64,000 bases of DNA, from positions 1 through 64,000 of the forward strand of contig WBMV01006680.1 of the NCBI GenBank assembly GCA_013396655.1, given 5' to 3'. Source of the stretch: Campylorhamphus procurvoides (taxonomy: Eukaryota; Chordata; Aves; Passeriformes; Dendrocolaptidae). The position numbers were made by a program, and so were the translations under genes. The stretch's first letter is position 1. Each line of letters opens with the position of its first letter. Below the pieces are notes generated by a model. The model saw only the letters and a program-made list of their open reading frames with translations. It was not told the DNA's origin and searched no databases. Shown one piece after another: positions 37,136 through 50,422 of the stretch.

Positions 37136-38266
37136 AAAGTGTTCAGTGTGTCTGGATGTGTTTCTGGCTGAGCCTCAAGCCCAAACAGCTCATTGCAGGC
37201 ACTCTGACTTGATGGTGAGGATGTCAGAGACCCTTTAATTGTGAATTAATGTGCAGTGTCAGCCTGTCAGTGTCATCTGTGTCCCCACCAAGCCTAGCTG
37301 AGGTTTGGCAGCAGCAGTAGCCCTGCTGTCCATTCATCTCAGTGGCCTTCATCTTGCTGAGGAAAACTTTGAAAAGGTGTTATTCAGAGCTGACTTGATT
37401 AGAGAAAAAAAAACAAACCAAAAAACTCAAAAATCCCAACTGAACAGTTCACAATGGCCCTTTCCAGGTTGCAGATGCTTTCAAATCTGCAAGGAGAGAG
37501 TGTTAATAATTTTATCCACCTGATGCTTCTCAGTCAGGGATTTTGCGGTTGTTTTTCTAAAATTGTTTCTTATAATCCGTGCACAGATACATTAGAAGTA
37601 TTACTTAGTCTTCATTTTTCCCTCAAAATTAAATACAAAGTCCATAGACAACACTGATGTTATTAAATTTTCACTGTTGATGCTAAATTTAAAAGTGCAT
37701 CACTACCAGACTGTTCTGGCTGTCCCGAGACAGCAATAAATGATCTTAGTACTTCTTAAAGAGCTTTTACTGCTCCTTTTGTACAAGGAATTGTCACTGA
37801 TGTTCCTGTTCTGCACTGCTTGTGTTTTCCTGCTGGGTGTTTCCCTCTGTCAATATTTTTGTTTATTTTCAGTATTAGTGTGAAGTAGAGGTTTGGTTTG
37901 GTCGGGTTTTTTCTTTCCCAAAGGAGCATTTTATTCTGGAGATCTGACATTCCAACTTACCTCGAAAGGAACTTTTCTCCTAAAATACCTATAGAAAATA
38001 TTACATATGGATATATAAATTTAAAAATTTACTTTTTCCTTCACATCTGAGGAGGTTTTTGATAGACCCCAGACGTGACCACTCTTCTGTGTGATGCCAC
38101 ACTACGTTCCAGACTCTTTTTTCTGTGGCTCCACATTCCTATGTTAATATAATTCTTTGGTCTGCAGTTCCAATCTAGGGAAAAGCCTGACTGAAGATGT
38201 GACTTTATTTCTCATTTTAACCTTTCTTAGGCAGTGTCTTTTTTGCTCTTGTCCCTTCTGTTTTAG

Positions 38267-38300
38267 GAGGAACTCTGGAGCTCTTCACCTTGCTGCACAG
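38267..38300 (+). other. Candidate 34-nt microexon
   Basis: A strong acceptor (about 30 bases of T/C-rich sequence ending 'tctgttttag' at 38266) and a donor (CTGCACAG|GTAGGA) enclose 34 nt that are open in all three frames. One frame reads RNSGALHLAAQ, which resembles the start of an ankyrin-repeat helix (consensus ...TALHLAA..). With only 11 residues this may be accidental, and the GTAGGA donor is imperfect. No neighbouring exon with compatible phase was identified. Confidence 0.2.
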
Positions 38301-41300
38301 GTAGGATTTAATACCACAAGGCTGTGATTTATGTTTGCTGCTTGGAGCCACAGAGTTTTCAAACCACAGCAGCTCTGAAATGACAAGGAAATGCACAATT
38401 TATTCTCCTCACTCAGTGTGGGTGTGCACGAAGCTGACAGGGCAGAAACTGTGAAGTGGTGTCCCTTTTAACCAATCCAGCACTAATGTACATTGATATA
38501 ACCCGAAGGGCTAAGGCAGCCCTTCAGCAAGTGAAACTGTGAGAAATATGCAGAATATTTGAACTATAATTCCACTCTTCTGGTATAAACTATATAGGAT
38601 TATTTCATTTCAATGACTGGAGAGTTGGAACTCTTTTGGGCAAAGAAAGACTAATAAGGCAAAATTAATTTAGGAATTGTATATTTGGGCATTGTTATAG
38701 CCACGGTTGTCACTGTATTAGTAGTCAGCTTGTGGAAGGAAAAATGAATTCATTCAAACTGCTTTTAGGTTGAGACTGTCAGAAAAGCCACAGGAAGTCA
38801 GGAACCAATACCCCATTAAAATACAAATACTTTCAAATTTTATAAAGGCAAACCCTCTACATTTAAAGAGAGTCAAAGTTGAATTATTTATGAGGACTAA
38901 ATTAATAAAGCTTTAATTCTTCAGTAACAGCTAAAATTTCAGATATATTATTAGACTAAGAGCTCTGGTTCTTGATTTTTGCCATATGTTCCCTGAGTTC
39001 CGATATAATTAATGTTTGTGTCATTTTGAACACTGTGTTTTCACATTGCTCTTTTGCTGGTGCATGTGTGTTATGTGGGACTTTAGTAGGTATTACTGGA
39101 CCCTGAGCACAATTAATGGTAAAAATGATGAGTTTATAACTGAACACAGAGAGAAGGAGAAATGTGTAAGTTCATATTCCTGAGTTTGAGTCTCACAGGA
39201 CTACACAGGGTTTACCATGATGAGTAACTGTGGGAAATATCTTTATTTTTCAACTATTTTTTAAAGAAGGTTTCCTATATTATTTATTATGCAAATTAAA
39301 AAGGGAATTAAGCATATAAGATTCATCAAAATTTAAACAATTTACAAACAAGTAAATATTTACCCAAGGAAATTGTCTCTTGTGGGTACTATTTGGGTGG
39401 AATGGAACAATTAAGGTCTGTAAATTTTATAAGGTTTTATTACTTAGAGGTCATAAAAATAACGAGGCAAACTAATCAATTTTGAGTGTTTCTCCCTAAT
39501 TTCTTTTAGTGCAGCCCACATTTCAGCCTCAGCTGCTGAGCCTTACTGGTTTTAATCACACCTGAAATCCTGACTTATTCAAGTTTTACACAATAACCTC
39601 TAATCATGAACATTTCATTCACTGCTCCCTGTTAACAGAAGTTTGTTTTCAGTACAGAACGAGCATTTGCTGGATGTGCATATGTAGAAATTCTTTTCTT
39701 TTAGAGGAAGGTGCCTTAGGAACCGGGTCCTCTGGATTCCTTTGGGTGCACGGGGGAGAGAAATTCAAGTTTCTTTTCTAATTAACATAATGCGGTGAGT
39801 GCAGATTGACGAAGGGGTGGCCGTACATCTGTGACTGAGGGAATAAACCAAACATGTCAATTTGGAGAAAAAAGTCAACATTCCTTGCTCAGCACAGAAC
39901 TTCACATTAATCGTCAGCACAATAATTATGGCAGGATAATTAATGTTCAGGTTTGGGAGCCGCTGGAGTTCCAGGAATGCCCGAACACAGATCTGTGCTG
40001 TTGTCAACACTGGGGCAAGGGCTGGAGTTTTCAGGGTGCTGCTCCCTGTAATTAAGCAGCAAGCTGCTGCCTATCAGCTAAATAAGATGATTAATGGGTC
40101 TGCCCCTGGTAAATCTTGGGCTGTCATCTGCTGGGAGTGGAACAAGCTCTTCTATCAACAGGGGGTTTTGAGTGAGGGTTGTCTTGTCACTTGTGCCTTT
40201 GCTTTCACCTTGCTGTGCACGCATCTCCTCCACCTCAGGTTACAACTTCAACCAAAATAACAGTTGCTAAAATGTTCATAATTAGGTATATTCTTGTTGC
40301 AATTACGTTGGGCAGACTGAAATATGGAATATTTGTTCCTGCACAAGCTCTAATTTTTAATATCTTTACCCCAGATTGAATTTGCTCCCAAGAGAAATCC
40401 AGTCCCAAATTTTAATTCTGTTTGTTTTCAGAGAATACAAAAGATGTTATTTCGTTTCTGTTGGGATGATATTTAAGCCTAGGGCAGAGGATTTATTCTT
40501 AATTTGTTCATGAATCATGTTTGGTTGAAGGTGGTGATGGGAGAAGGGAAAAGGGAGGAGACAGCTGGGGGTTCCACCTTGCAGGAGCACAGCAGAGGAT
40601 GCTCAGCTCAAGGGCATTTTCGGAGAGCAATTGGGCAAACTGAAAGAGATGAAAGAGCCTGACTCATGAAGGCACCTCATGCTCAAGAGGAACACAGAGC
40701 CTTTTTTGTTTTGTCCTGAGTCCAGCAAAAGAGGAATAAAAGTTTGGAAGTGCAGAAATCTTGAGAGGAAAAAAGAGTTACGCTGATTCTGTTTGAAATT
40801 TATCCTTAGAGATGACAAGATTAAAAAAAAAAATTAGCATTACAGAGATGAAAGTCAAAGACTGAGAAATATGAAAATGTGAAATAAATTACACAAATTG
40901 AATCTTGGTTTTGCCTTTCAGAGACTGTCTTTAGTCCTTCTGCCAGACACAATTAGGTCCTCTAGAAGGCAAGGACTTGCTTTGGAGGACACTCCACTTT
41001 GATCAGCTCCTACCCCAGTGCTTTCCTGGATGTAAATGACTTCAACTGTGTGGAAAGTCCTGCTCAGTGCAGCTCTCCAGGGCAGCCCAGAGTGCCCAGA
41101 GCATCTTCCTGGCCTTGCAGTGCAGGAATGTGCATCACTGGCCACAGCACGGTGTGTGACTGAGCACTCAATGTGCTTTGCAGGGCAGGAGGATGCCAGG
41201 TTATGTTTCACTTGCTGAATGTGTACTCTTTTGGCCTTACTTTAGCACAACTCTTTTATATTTTCAAATTCTGACAGTTGTTTCAGTGTTCAACAACTAC

Positions 41301-43960
41301 CATCTATACAACTTTCAAGTAATTTCCCAATAATGAAACGAATATACAAATATCCCATTCTTATTTCTTAGGTGAAAAATTATGTTGTGCTTATTGTTCT
41401 GTTTCAGTTCAGATTCAATTGAATTAAGAGGATCAGCTGAAATGAAGGTACTTGTAACGATTTTAAATACATAATCTTTCACACTAACAAGAAAACTGGG
41501 TAGTGGTGCCAAAGAGCAGGAAAATAAATATGTGACCAAGTGCATGTTAAATATTCTGTGTAGGTCAGGGAAGCAAATGAAGACAAATTGGTTTGGTTGC
41601 CTTGGCTTTGCTGCAGCTCTGCTGTGTGTGCTGGCTTGGCTTTGCTGGGCTGAACATTTACAGCACTTTGGCAAGTTTATCCTGGATATCCAGACAATGA
41701 CTTTCGTGGTCTTCTTAGTAGTTCTGACTCTCCCTGAAATGCTTCCAGAATGGCAAAGTACTAAAGCATCCCCTGTATCTTCTTTGCACTGTCACTCATT
41801 ATGTTTCCATTACAGTCTGGTGCAAATAGTTAATTTTTTGCATGACATGTATGTATGTTTGGCTATGGCAGAGCTGATTTTGGGTCCTGCCAGATGTGTG
41901 ATGGAGCTGGCACATGCAGAACCTCTTTTCCTAAACCTCATTCCAGTCTTCTCCACTGGTGTCCTGTGATCCACGACTGCTGTGTGTGCTGCTGTAAGAA
42001 TATGGGGGATCTGTTTTCTGTGAATTAAAATCACATGGTTTATGGAGACCTAAGAGATTCAATATACTATGCACCTCTTTTTCCCCAACTTGGTTCTTGC
42101 TGTTTGAAATTCTTCCCTTCTTATCCCCTGACTTTGTTTTTTTCTCTCCCACCCTGTGTGTGGATTGAAGGATATTTTTATTTACAAGTTGTTGTGTATG
42201 TCTTCTCCATAAATTCTAACAGTGATTTTGGATGATTGAACTTTGCCTCAATGTTTAAAATTTGAGGGAGAGGCAGATACTGTATTACTTTGTACACCAG
42301 TAGTGCTTTTGAGTGTTTTTGTTACTGCTTAGGAAATTCCCTCCCCTTCTTTGTTGACCTTTTCTGACACTTGAGGTCTTGTGCTGGTCCCTGTAGAACA
42401 GAGCACTTTAACTTTCCTGAGATGTCCTTCTAAAGGACACCACGTGGAAATGAAGGTGCCCAGATGCTGCTGGAACTGGGGCCATCCCAGCTGCAAAGAA
42501 GGTTTGAAGATCCACTCTGAATTTCAATAAATGCAGTGCAGAGGGCAAAGCTTCAGGGGGAAAGATGAAAAATACAGGTATTAATAGCAAGAAAATATAT
42601 TTGCATTCATTCTTTTCAGTTTGTAAACTGTGCTCCTTGAGACATTCAAATATTTGCATGAAAGCAATAGATAATGTTAAACTGGAATTTCATGTCTCCA
42701 GCAGAGCTCAGTTACTGACGTCCTTCTCAGCGTGAACACACAGAGAAATTCCATCTGTGAACCATCCCAAACAATTCTTTCATTCATCTTTAAGAACCTG
42801 AGTCATTTCTCCTTGCATTTCAGATGTGACATGTGAACTGAAATGTGTTTCTGTAGATAATAAACAGTAACAATGAACACTGTAAGTAATTTAGTTGGCT
42901 ACTCCTATAGATTTGCTCCTGGAAGCAAAGGTGATACAAGGATCTGAGGGCTGAGATAGGAACATCCTTACCTGGCTGAGTTAACTTCATATTGCCAAAA
43001 TGACTCAGGAAATGCTTTGTCTCTTCCCAAGGCAAGCTCCATTCCTCACTGCACAAGCAATTGTCCCAATGTATTTAATCTTTATTCACCTGGTGGCTGG
43101 TTGTCAATCGCTGAGTTCAGATTCCTGGGAAACTCTTTAGGACATTCCACTCTGCCATTTCTGTGTTACTTTAGCCCCAAATTACTTCAAATATGTTTTG
43201 TTTGATTTTCTTTTTCCTCCCAGCAGCATTCCTTCCAAGATGTTTCTATCTCCATATCTATTGCTTCCCTAAAATGCCATATGTCAATATATACATGGGG
43301 CTAAATTTCCATCCATTGGACATACACAGACATACATAACTTCCTGGCATGTGTTCTCAGAACGATGCCTGTTGTCCTAATTTTCCACAAAATACAATAA
43401 GGAATAACCAGATAAACAGCAATCAAAAGGCTGAAATCTATCTGGGAGAGAGTTTGCCAAAGTTTGTCCTGAATAAGTTTTATATCGCATGCCAGGCATA
43501 TACAGTGAAATGAGAAATTTATCAAAAACTGTATAGGTAGAAAACATTCTTGCCAGTCTAATTTCACCTTTTTTGCACATATTCAGCACCACGTAATATT
43601 ATATTTTCTTTTCTACTTTTAAATGTTGACAGGCTATGCAGTTAACAGTTCACAAAATTCTGCAAAGATATTAGCAAAGTAACATTCATAATTAAGGATA
43701 TTCCCATTGATTTCCAGATAACATATATGGTGATATCTGAATTTTTTCCTAATGAATAGAATATCAAAACCAGCCAGCAGGGAGCACAGCAATGTTTCCT
43801 GAGGTCAGTGCCAGTCACCCAGTCCAAATACAATGGGATGCCCACATTGTCCTTCCCCTCCATCTGTGTTTGTCTTCAGAACAAAATAATCTTGTTATTA
43901 ACAGGTAATACTGGCAGTGCAGTCTGTTAACAGAGAGGATCAAAGCCAGGCCATAGCTGG

Positions 43961-43999
43961 GATCTTCTTTATGTCTCATAAAGACATAAAGAAAGGATC
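43961..43999. other. Inverted repeat / hairpin
   Basis: The arms 'ttctttatgtc' (43965-43975) and 'gacataaagaa' (43983-43993) are perfect 11-bp complements around a 7-base loop. An outer GATC pair (43961-43964 with 43996-43999) extends the symmetry with a 2-base bulge. It is too short for a typical microRNA precursor. It could be a structural or replication-slippage product; no function can be assigned. Confidence 0.8.
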
Positions 44000-46900
44000 T
44001 GAATGAAACACACAAAACCCCAATTTAATTAAAACAAAGAAGTTTCTCTGTTATTTAAGACAGGTCGGGGATGCTTGGTGAGCCCACCCTGAGGTTGGTG
44101 GTTCCCTTGGACATGAAGGAGCGTGAGTTGAGCTTTGGGGAAGCCATTCCACAAAGGAACTCACATGCAAGTCCCTGCTCCACATGAGGATCTCCCCAAG
44201 GGTCAGAGGATTCTCCTCAAGCAGGGTAAGTCCTACTTTCCTCCTCCTGGGCTCTCCAAATAGTTCTGGTTTCTCTGAATATTTGAGTGTGAGCAAACCC
44301 AGAGTTTACTACGGCGAGTAAAGGGGGAGCAAATGGCTCTGATCACCCTCCTGCCTGTGGTGGTTGTGCCAGTGTGGAACCAGGACACTTCATCTCTTGG
44401 CCACCCATCTCCTCTCCATGGCCTTTCCCCACCAGGGCAACCACTGGTTTGCTGGGGTTATGGTAGATAACAACCACCAAACTGACAATAACCAAAGGGC
44501 AAGAGCTAAAAAGTGATAAGGAAGTAGAATCTTGGCTCTTTGTGTTTAGCACCTCGTAGTGCTTCCAAACTGGAAAGGAAAAATGAGATTCTTTCCCCTT
44601 TTTCTAAAAAAAGTAAGAAGTGCTTAAGAGAAAATACAAAATAAAACTTTGAATAAAAAAAAAAATCTCCAGATGGTCATTAAATATGTTAAATGGCAGG
44701 CTGCTCTCAGCCCACCAGGCACCAAGTTTATTATTCTAATAACATCTTAAAATGAAAAAGATAAAGTCTTATAAAAAGAGGCTGTTAACTTTGATGGCGC
44801 TTAATCCAGGCAACTTTTAGAATCCCCATTAATGTGCAAAGATGCAAAACATGCACTGAGCACCACAATAGTTCGCTGCTGAAGGGCCCTCAAGAAGGGT
44901 TTTTGTGTTCTCTTTTGCATGCAGGTCCTTAAAAATAGAGTTTGAGGAAGAGACAGAACAAACACATAAAATAAAGCAGTGATTTATAGAAAAAATCAAA
45001 ATTATGAATGTTGAAAGTAAAGAGTGAGAGAGCCAGAATTTGGGAAGGTAGTTCTGTTTGCAGTCTTAGCTTTGCCATACATTGCAGAGATATGTTATTA
45101 AGATTGATAGATATGCCACAGAGATATTAATAATATTTAATCATGCAATAAAGTAAATCCTTCTCAACTGTTGCACGTTTTACAGTCATTTACAAAGGCA
45201 TCCAGTTTATGTGTAGTGGCTTGGAATCTCTGTATTCATTTTGAGACAATTGCATATACACATATTGGTTTAAATGAGGTCAATAAATATTATCAGGTTT
45301 ACTTTGGGTTTTCAGAAACTGCCAGCAGAATCCTGTGATCTCTGCCTATATACTTGGTTTGAGGGATCTGGATGCACAATTTCTGAGATCCTGGACTGGA
45401 AAAATCTCCTTTTCTAAACAGCCTCAAGTATTTCCAGTGTTGTTTCACCTGAAGCCTCATTCTCTGTAAAGCAGTTTTAGGAAGCTCTGTTTATATGGAA
45501 TTGAAATTCCAGTGCTAAGGCAATATAACCTGCCAGATTTAGATATTTAATAAGATTTTTACATGGGTTTAAGAGTGTTGTATCACTTTTACAGTGTACC
45601 CAAAGAAGTTTTGTTCATTTCTTTGATTTCACACGCTAGATGTGATTGCAAATTTTTCATACGTCTTTACAACTAATTAATACTTTTCTATATTCCTACA
45701 GTGATTTAGTTCTAAAATGTTGAGCATTTATTATTTAGAAAAAGTTTAATATATTGAAAAAAGTATTTAATAGATGGCAACCCCCAAACTGCAGAATGTA
45801 GCCTTTAATTGTGTACATGTGTATCAGCTTCTGTTAATGCAAATTAGGGAAATTATTGAATAATATCACAGAAATTAAGTGGATCATTTTCTTTCAAAGA
45901 TTATTTCAATCCAGTGTCCACATTCATGTTCTATCCTTGTTTTATTCATCTCACACCACCCAGTTGAGCTCCTTGGTCTAAGTGATCATCATCCAATTAT
46001 TATTTTTTTTCACTGACTTCTAAAATTCTCTGGGAACCACAAAGAAAACTGGTGAAAAAATTAACTATTTCCTCTCAGAGTGGAAAGAGTTTTTGTATCC
46101 CTTATGCAAAATAGCCTTAGAAATCATTAAAAAAAATCACTCCTCTAAAAAAATACTCCTCTAAAACTCCAGATTTATTAATTAAAGTGTCTTCTGTTCT
46201 TAGTAATAATACTGATATTAAATTGTATACTAAACTTTACATCTATATGGCTGGACAAAATTTGATTAATAGTTTTCATTACATTCACAAGCACAGATAG
46301 TGTTCCTGTTGTAAAGTTTTGTAACAAATGTAAAGTTAAATTACTTGATACCAAATCAAAATGCAAGAATACAAAATTGCAACTTTGGTGTCCTTTAATG
46401 TTATCTAAAAACCTAACAAATAATGAACAGGTGTCATTAAAGGAAATTCTCATTTATCCACTTTCACGTTCAGCTTCACTGCAAGTACAACCTTTTATAT
46501 TTATAATTTCTGATGGGTGTGATGTCAGTGTAGTTGCCTTGGGGCGATGGCAGATGAAGGAAGGCATGGACTCCTTCCCAAAGTCAACATACAATTTTGA
46601 AGGTTTTCTTGCTTAATAATAGTTCATACTTTTCAATTGTGATGCATTTGGTTTTCATTTTCCAGTAGGAAATGTGTCAAATACAGTTTGCTTTTTTTTA
46701 ATTCACTAGGGCTTAGATGCAGTTTAATTTATTTCAGTGGCTGAAACTTGTCCTCTTAGTCAAGTTTCATCATTTCCAAATAATGGAATCTTGCAGCAGT
46801 CCCAAATTAGGCTGGGGAGCAAAGTGTTTAGTAGCTTAGCTCTCAGGGTTGTGCAACACTGTTATCACCTCAGAGAGGGAGGAAATGTGGCTTATCTGAA

Positions 46901-47150
46901 CTAGTCACATGTTGAGATTCAAATGGAAAAGTCCCAAACCATAAGGGTATTATGGAAATAGCAAACAACACCTTCATATCCTACACTGGGACTAAGTCAG
47001 ACTACCTTAGCCCTTTGAAAGGGAGTCCAGCACAGGAAATTTATGTTTAAATAAATATATAAGGCATCATTCAAAGCCTGCCAAGGCTGATGCATTGGGA
47101 AGTGTCAAACCTCTAATCCAGCTCAGGGGGCCAGGCTGCTGCTTTGGTTG

Positions 47151-47221
47151 GAGTGACACCCCCCACCCTCTGCCCCCTGCTCTCTGCTCCATCCCAGCCC
47201 ACTGCCACCCCCTCCCATTGT
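47151..47221 (-). other. C-rich tract; minus strand has G-quadruplex potential
   Basis: The plus strand carries repeated C-runs ('caccccccaccctctgcccc', then 'atcccagcccactgccaccc' and 'ccctccc'). The minus strand therefore has at least six runs of three or more G within about 70 bases. This is a marked local departure from the AT-rich surroundings. It sits 70-130 bases before a possible ancient LINE remnant. Confidence 0.6.
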
Positions 47222-47287
47222 CAGAAAATTGAATTAGCCCTTCTTTATGCAGGAAATAGGTGCAGATAACTGCTTGATACTCTGCCT

Positions 47288-47470
47288 CCAGCAGTGGCTA
47301 ATACTGTGTGGCTCAGGGAAAATAAACCCCAGAAATGCCCCCTAAAACCCCATAGCCCAGTGTGCAGTGCTGGGTGGGAGATAAGGCACTCCCTTTGGGG
47401 CTGAACAGTGCCCGCTGCACGAGCCTAAATTAATCTTCTCCTAAGCACTGTAGTTTGGATATTGCTCTTG
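47288..47470 (+). repeat. Possible ancient CR1/L3-like LINE remnant
   Basis: The order 'ccagcagtggctaatac', 'ggctcaggg', 'aaaccccatag' and 'gggagataaggcactccctt' recalls the 3' region of old amniote CR1/L3-type elements (cagcagtggc-caatac ... aaccccatag ... ataa-c-gccc). The match is from memory and patchy, and no tail repeat is visible, so it may be wrong. A masked alignment to amniote repeat libraries would settle it. Confidence 0.25.
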
Positions 47471-47592
47471 GTCAATTATGCAGCCCCTCTCACAAGTCCC
47501 TGCTCAGCTCTTGTGCTCTAAGTGATTATTTCCTGTTGGGTGTTCTGTGACCACTCACTATAAATCTCGGTGAATAACCACTTGTTTTGCAG

Positions 47593-47722
47593 TTCTGACA
47601 GATGCTCCCAGGGAACTTGTTAAGGGAAGAAGGACTTGTGTCTGCATCTGGTGCAGTGAGCCCCGAGGCAGATGAGACACTAAACAATGCTGGCCAGAGA
47701 TTTGGCATCCTGATGCTCACAG
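47593..47722 (+). other. Candidate noncoding exon
   Basis: It is bounded by a moderate acceptor ('cttgttttgcag' ending at 47592) and a strong donor CACAG|GTGAGC. The 130 nt are GC-richer than the surroundings, but every frame has a stop, so any transcript using it would be non-coding or the segment would be UTR. The evidence is splice-site shape only. Confidence 0.18.
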
Positions 47723-49272
47723 GTGAGCATTGCCATGGAATGAAAGGTGCTTGGAAAAGCCCCACGTGAGTGAGCTGTGCTCACAGTCCAAGAGGATTCT
47801 GAGGTTTGCTCTCTACAGGTCACACAGATTTAGAACTGTGTCATTCGTTGCCTCAGTAATTATAAAGTCAAAAATAACAGTGCCAGGACTTGTTCAGAAA
47901 GTGATCTTGCCAGTGGCCAAGGTAAAACATTTGATATGATAATGAAACATGGAAGATTCTAATAATTCTAATAGTTTTATGGAGCACTTAGGTGTTAATG
48001 CAGGATCAAAATGCTTCGTTGTTGAAAGTGAAATGCACACTGGGAATGGGTAGCATGGACATCATCACAGTAGGTTTTTACTTACATGTGTGCTTCGTAA
48101 TTTTTCCTCTCTTAGGAACAGTTGAAAACCCTGTCTCCTCCAGTTTGATTTTTCATGATTTGTTATTCAGATTTTGCTCATTAATCTATGATGGTTAATC
48201 TAGTTTATGTACTATGATGTGTTCAGTCATATCTTACATTGGCATGCTGAGTCTGTCCTTTATGTTGTTTACTCTGGTGCAAAATATCAAAAGTTCTAGT
48301 GGATTATCTCATTGTTACAGAGAAAATGCACAGCCCTCAATGGTGTAAAATAATGAAAATGAAATTTGGCAATCTTTGCTTTCAGTGATCTGCAATCTGT
48401 CATTTCAATAAATGGGAAGAGACAATTCTTTCTTTACTATTGAATCAAATAGCTAAAGATATTAAAACTAGAGAATAGGTTAAGCACTTTTAATAGAGTC
48501 TGAAAACACAGCAATTTCAAGATGGCCCACAGTAATTATTCTTTAATTAAATGTAGTTTTTTTAGCCTAAACAAGTACAGACACTTGCTTTGCAAAATGT
48601 GGGGAGGGATCTATAGAAAATGAACGTGTAAATGAAACTTATTTTGTAAGATGGAGCAGAGAAAGATGAGGTGACCAATTGTGTCACAGTTGAAGCAGAG
48701 AGGAAAGAGAACTATATGAGTGAGAATAAGAACAGAAAAACAACCAATTTGAGGTTTTCTAAAGGGCTATGGAGTGAATTGACTATGCCAGTTTAGATTT
48801 TCAGACAAATGCAAAGACTTAAAAAGGCCCATCAGTTTGTGAAGGCAGTCAGGAGCTTGGCTTTTTTTGGTTTCCTTCAATAGAAATGGTTGTTTTTTCA
48901 TAAAAACTTCAGAAGTATAAAACAATACATATGAGTTCTTACTCAGTGGGAACACTTTTACACTGTAGGGTTTACACAGAGTATCACAACCTTGCCCTGA
49001 CCATCTGAATATTGCATTCTAATGCACAGCATCTCATGCTATAGGTGAATATGAATAATAAAACCCAGGGCTCATAAACTCCCTCAGACTATGCACCTGT
49101 GCTGCATTTTAATACCATCTCTCCACTTTCTGTGTCATTAAACCTGACACACCAAATTTTATTCCCTTTAGTGGTGGTGTTGGGTTGAATGCCTACTAAA
49201 TATGAACCCTAAGTGAAGATGACTTCACCTTGGTGCTGAGCTTTCTTTGCTTCAATTACCTTTAGTACTTAC

Positions 49273-49334
49273 CTTGCTTCAATTAACTTTGCAGGATCTC
49301 TGAAAAGGTCTCCTTATTATTGTGAGATATTTTT
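49273..49334 (-). other. Candidate 62-nt exon, minus strand
   Basis: On the minus strand a good acceptor ('ttttctccttccttag', AG at 49336-49335) is followed by 62 nt and then AAGCAAG|GTAAGTA, a near-ideal donor. All three frames contain a stop, two of them close to the 3' end, so it would be non-coding or a last-codons exon. It lies on the same strand as the protein-like segment at 5940-6082, but 43 kb away, so no link is claimed. Confidence 0.22.
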
Positions 49335-50422
49335 CTAAGGAAGGAGAAAATATATTTGGGAGTACACAGTGATACAGAAATGAATTAAAAGAAATGGCAT
49401 TTCTGGCAGGTAGGAGCAGCTAAAGGCCATATTAAAGTAATAATAATTGTTATAATGTATTTATAGTCCCTCTTTCAAACCCAGTTCTTTTGCTTAACTA
49501 TTTACAGACACTGCCAGGACAGAAATATCTTTACCTGCCTTGCCCTGTGCTCCTTATTTATTTGAATATTGTTTCAGACTTCTCAGGGCAGTAATCATGC
49601 AATTTGAGCAGTAAAATTCCTGTGTGATTTCTGCTCCAGACACCGTACATGTGGCAGTGGACAGGTATTTGAATATTCCAGCAGCTCTTACATCAGAGAG
49701 CAGCAAGGAATTAGGCTTGGAATAGGGCTGGTACAGGTTCCAATAGTAATACTCTGAACCTGGAAGGGAGCCCAGAAGAAGAAGAGTGGAGGAAATGTTG
49801 TTGAAGTGTTACAGCAAACGGCACATGATTTCTGAAGCCTTAAAAAAGAATGGATTCTGCCATTTTTTATTTATTTAAAACCTCTGTGGACAACTGATTT
49901 AAAACTTTTTGATCTGCAGACTAGGTTAAGTTGCTGTTGTAGATGTGAGCAGGAATTTGGAGCACAAATCCTGGTTACTCAATGTGAAAGCCAGTAAAGG
50001 GGGAATTTAGGAGGTGCAATTAAGAAGCCACAATTATTTTTAAACTTCCATTGAAAAGATGATTTAGAAGGAATATGTTCCTTTCATTGCTCTGTTTTCT
50101 GTGGGAGGGTTTTTGGAATGTTTGAATCAAAGTCTTGGTTGGAGTCACTTTGGTGATCTGGTGAGAGAAGTAGGTGCAGGTGTATGAGAGAAATGTGCCT
50201 ACACTACAAGGGTGTAAACACATTTTGGGGCAACAGGGGAGAAATAGGAGAGAGATCATTCGGAAACTCTGCTAGTGAAACCAAGAAGATTGGCTATAAC
50301 CAGTTTTTGAACAAATGTAATCAAGTAGCAGAATAGTTATACATTCTAATTATGTGAAAAAAATTACATCATACTTTCATACCTCATGCTTTTATCATTA
50401 TTATCCTGTCCTGTTTCTGTAG

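Noticed and set aside
41532..41969. 145-codon frame with a membrane-like hydrophobic segment
   Set aside because: GTG start with an ATG four codons later. The leucine/tryptophan-rich stretch comes from a 'ggctttgctg'-type low-complexity run; no family recognised.
42820..43056. Minus-strand frame with internal CCAG|GTAAGG donor near 42968
   Set aside because: The donor is good, but the frame starts at TTG, continues open through the donor, and no acceptor with a pyrimidine tract is seen upstream.
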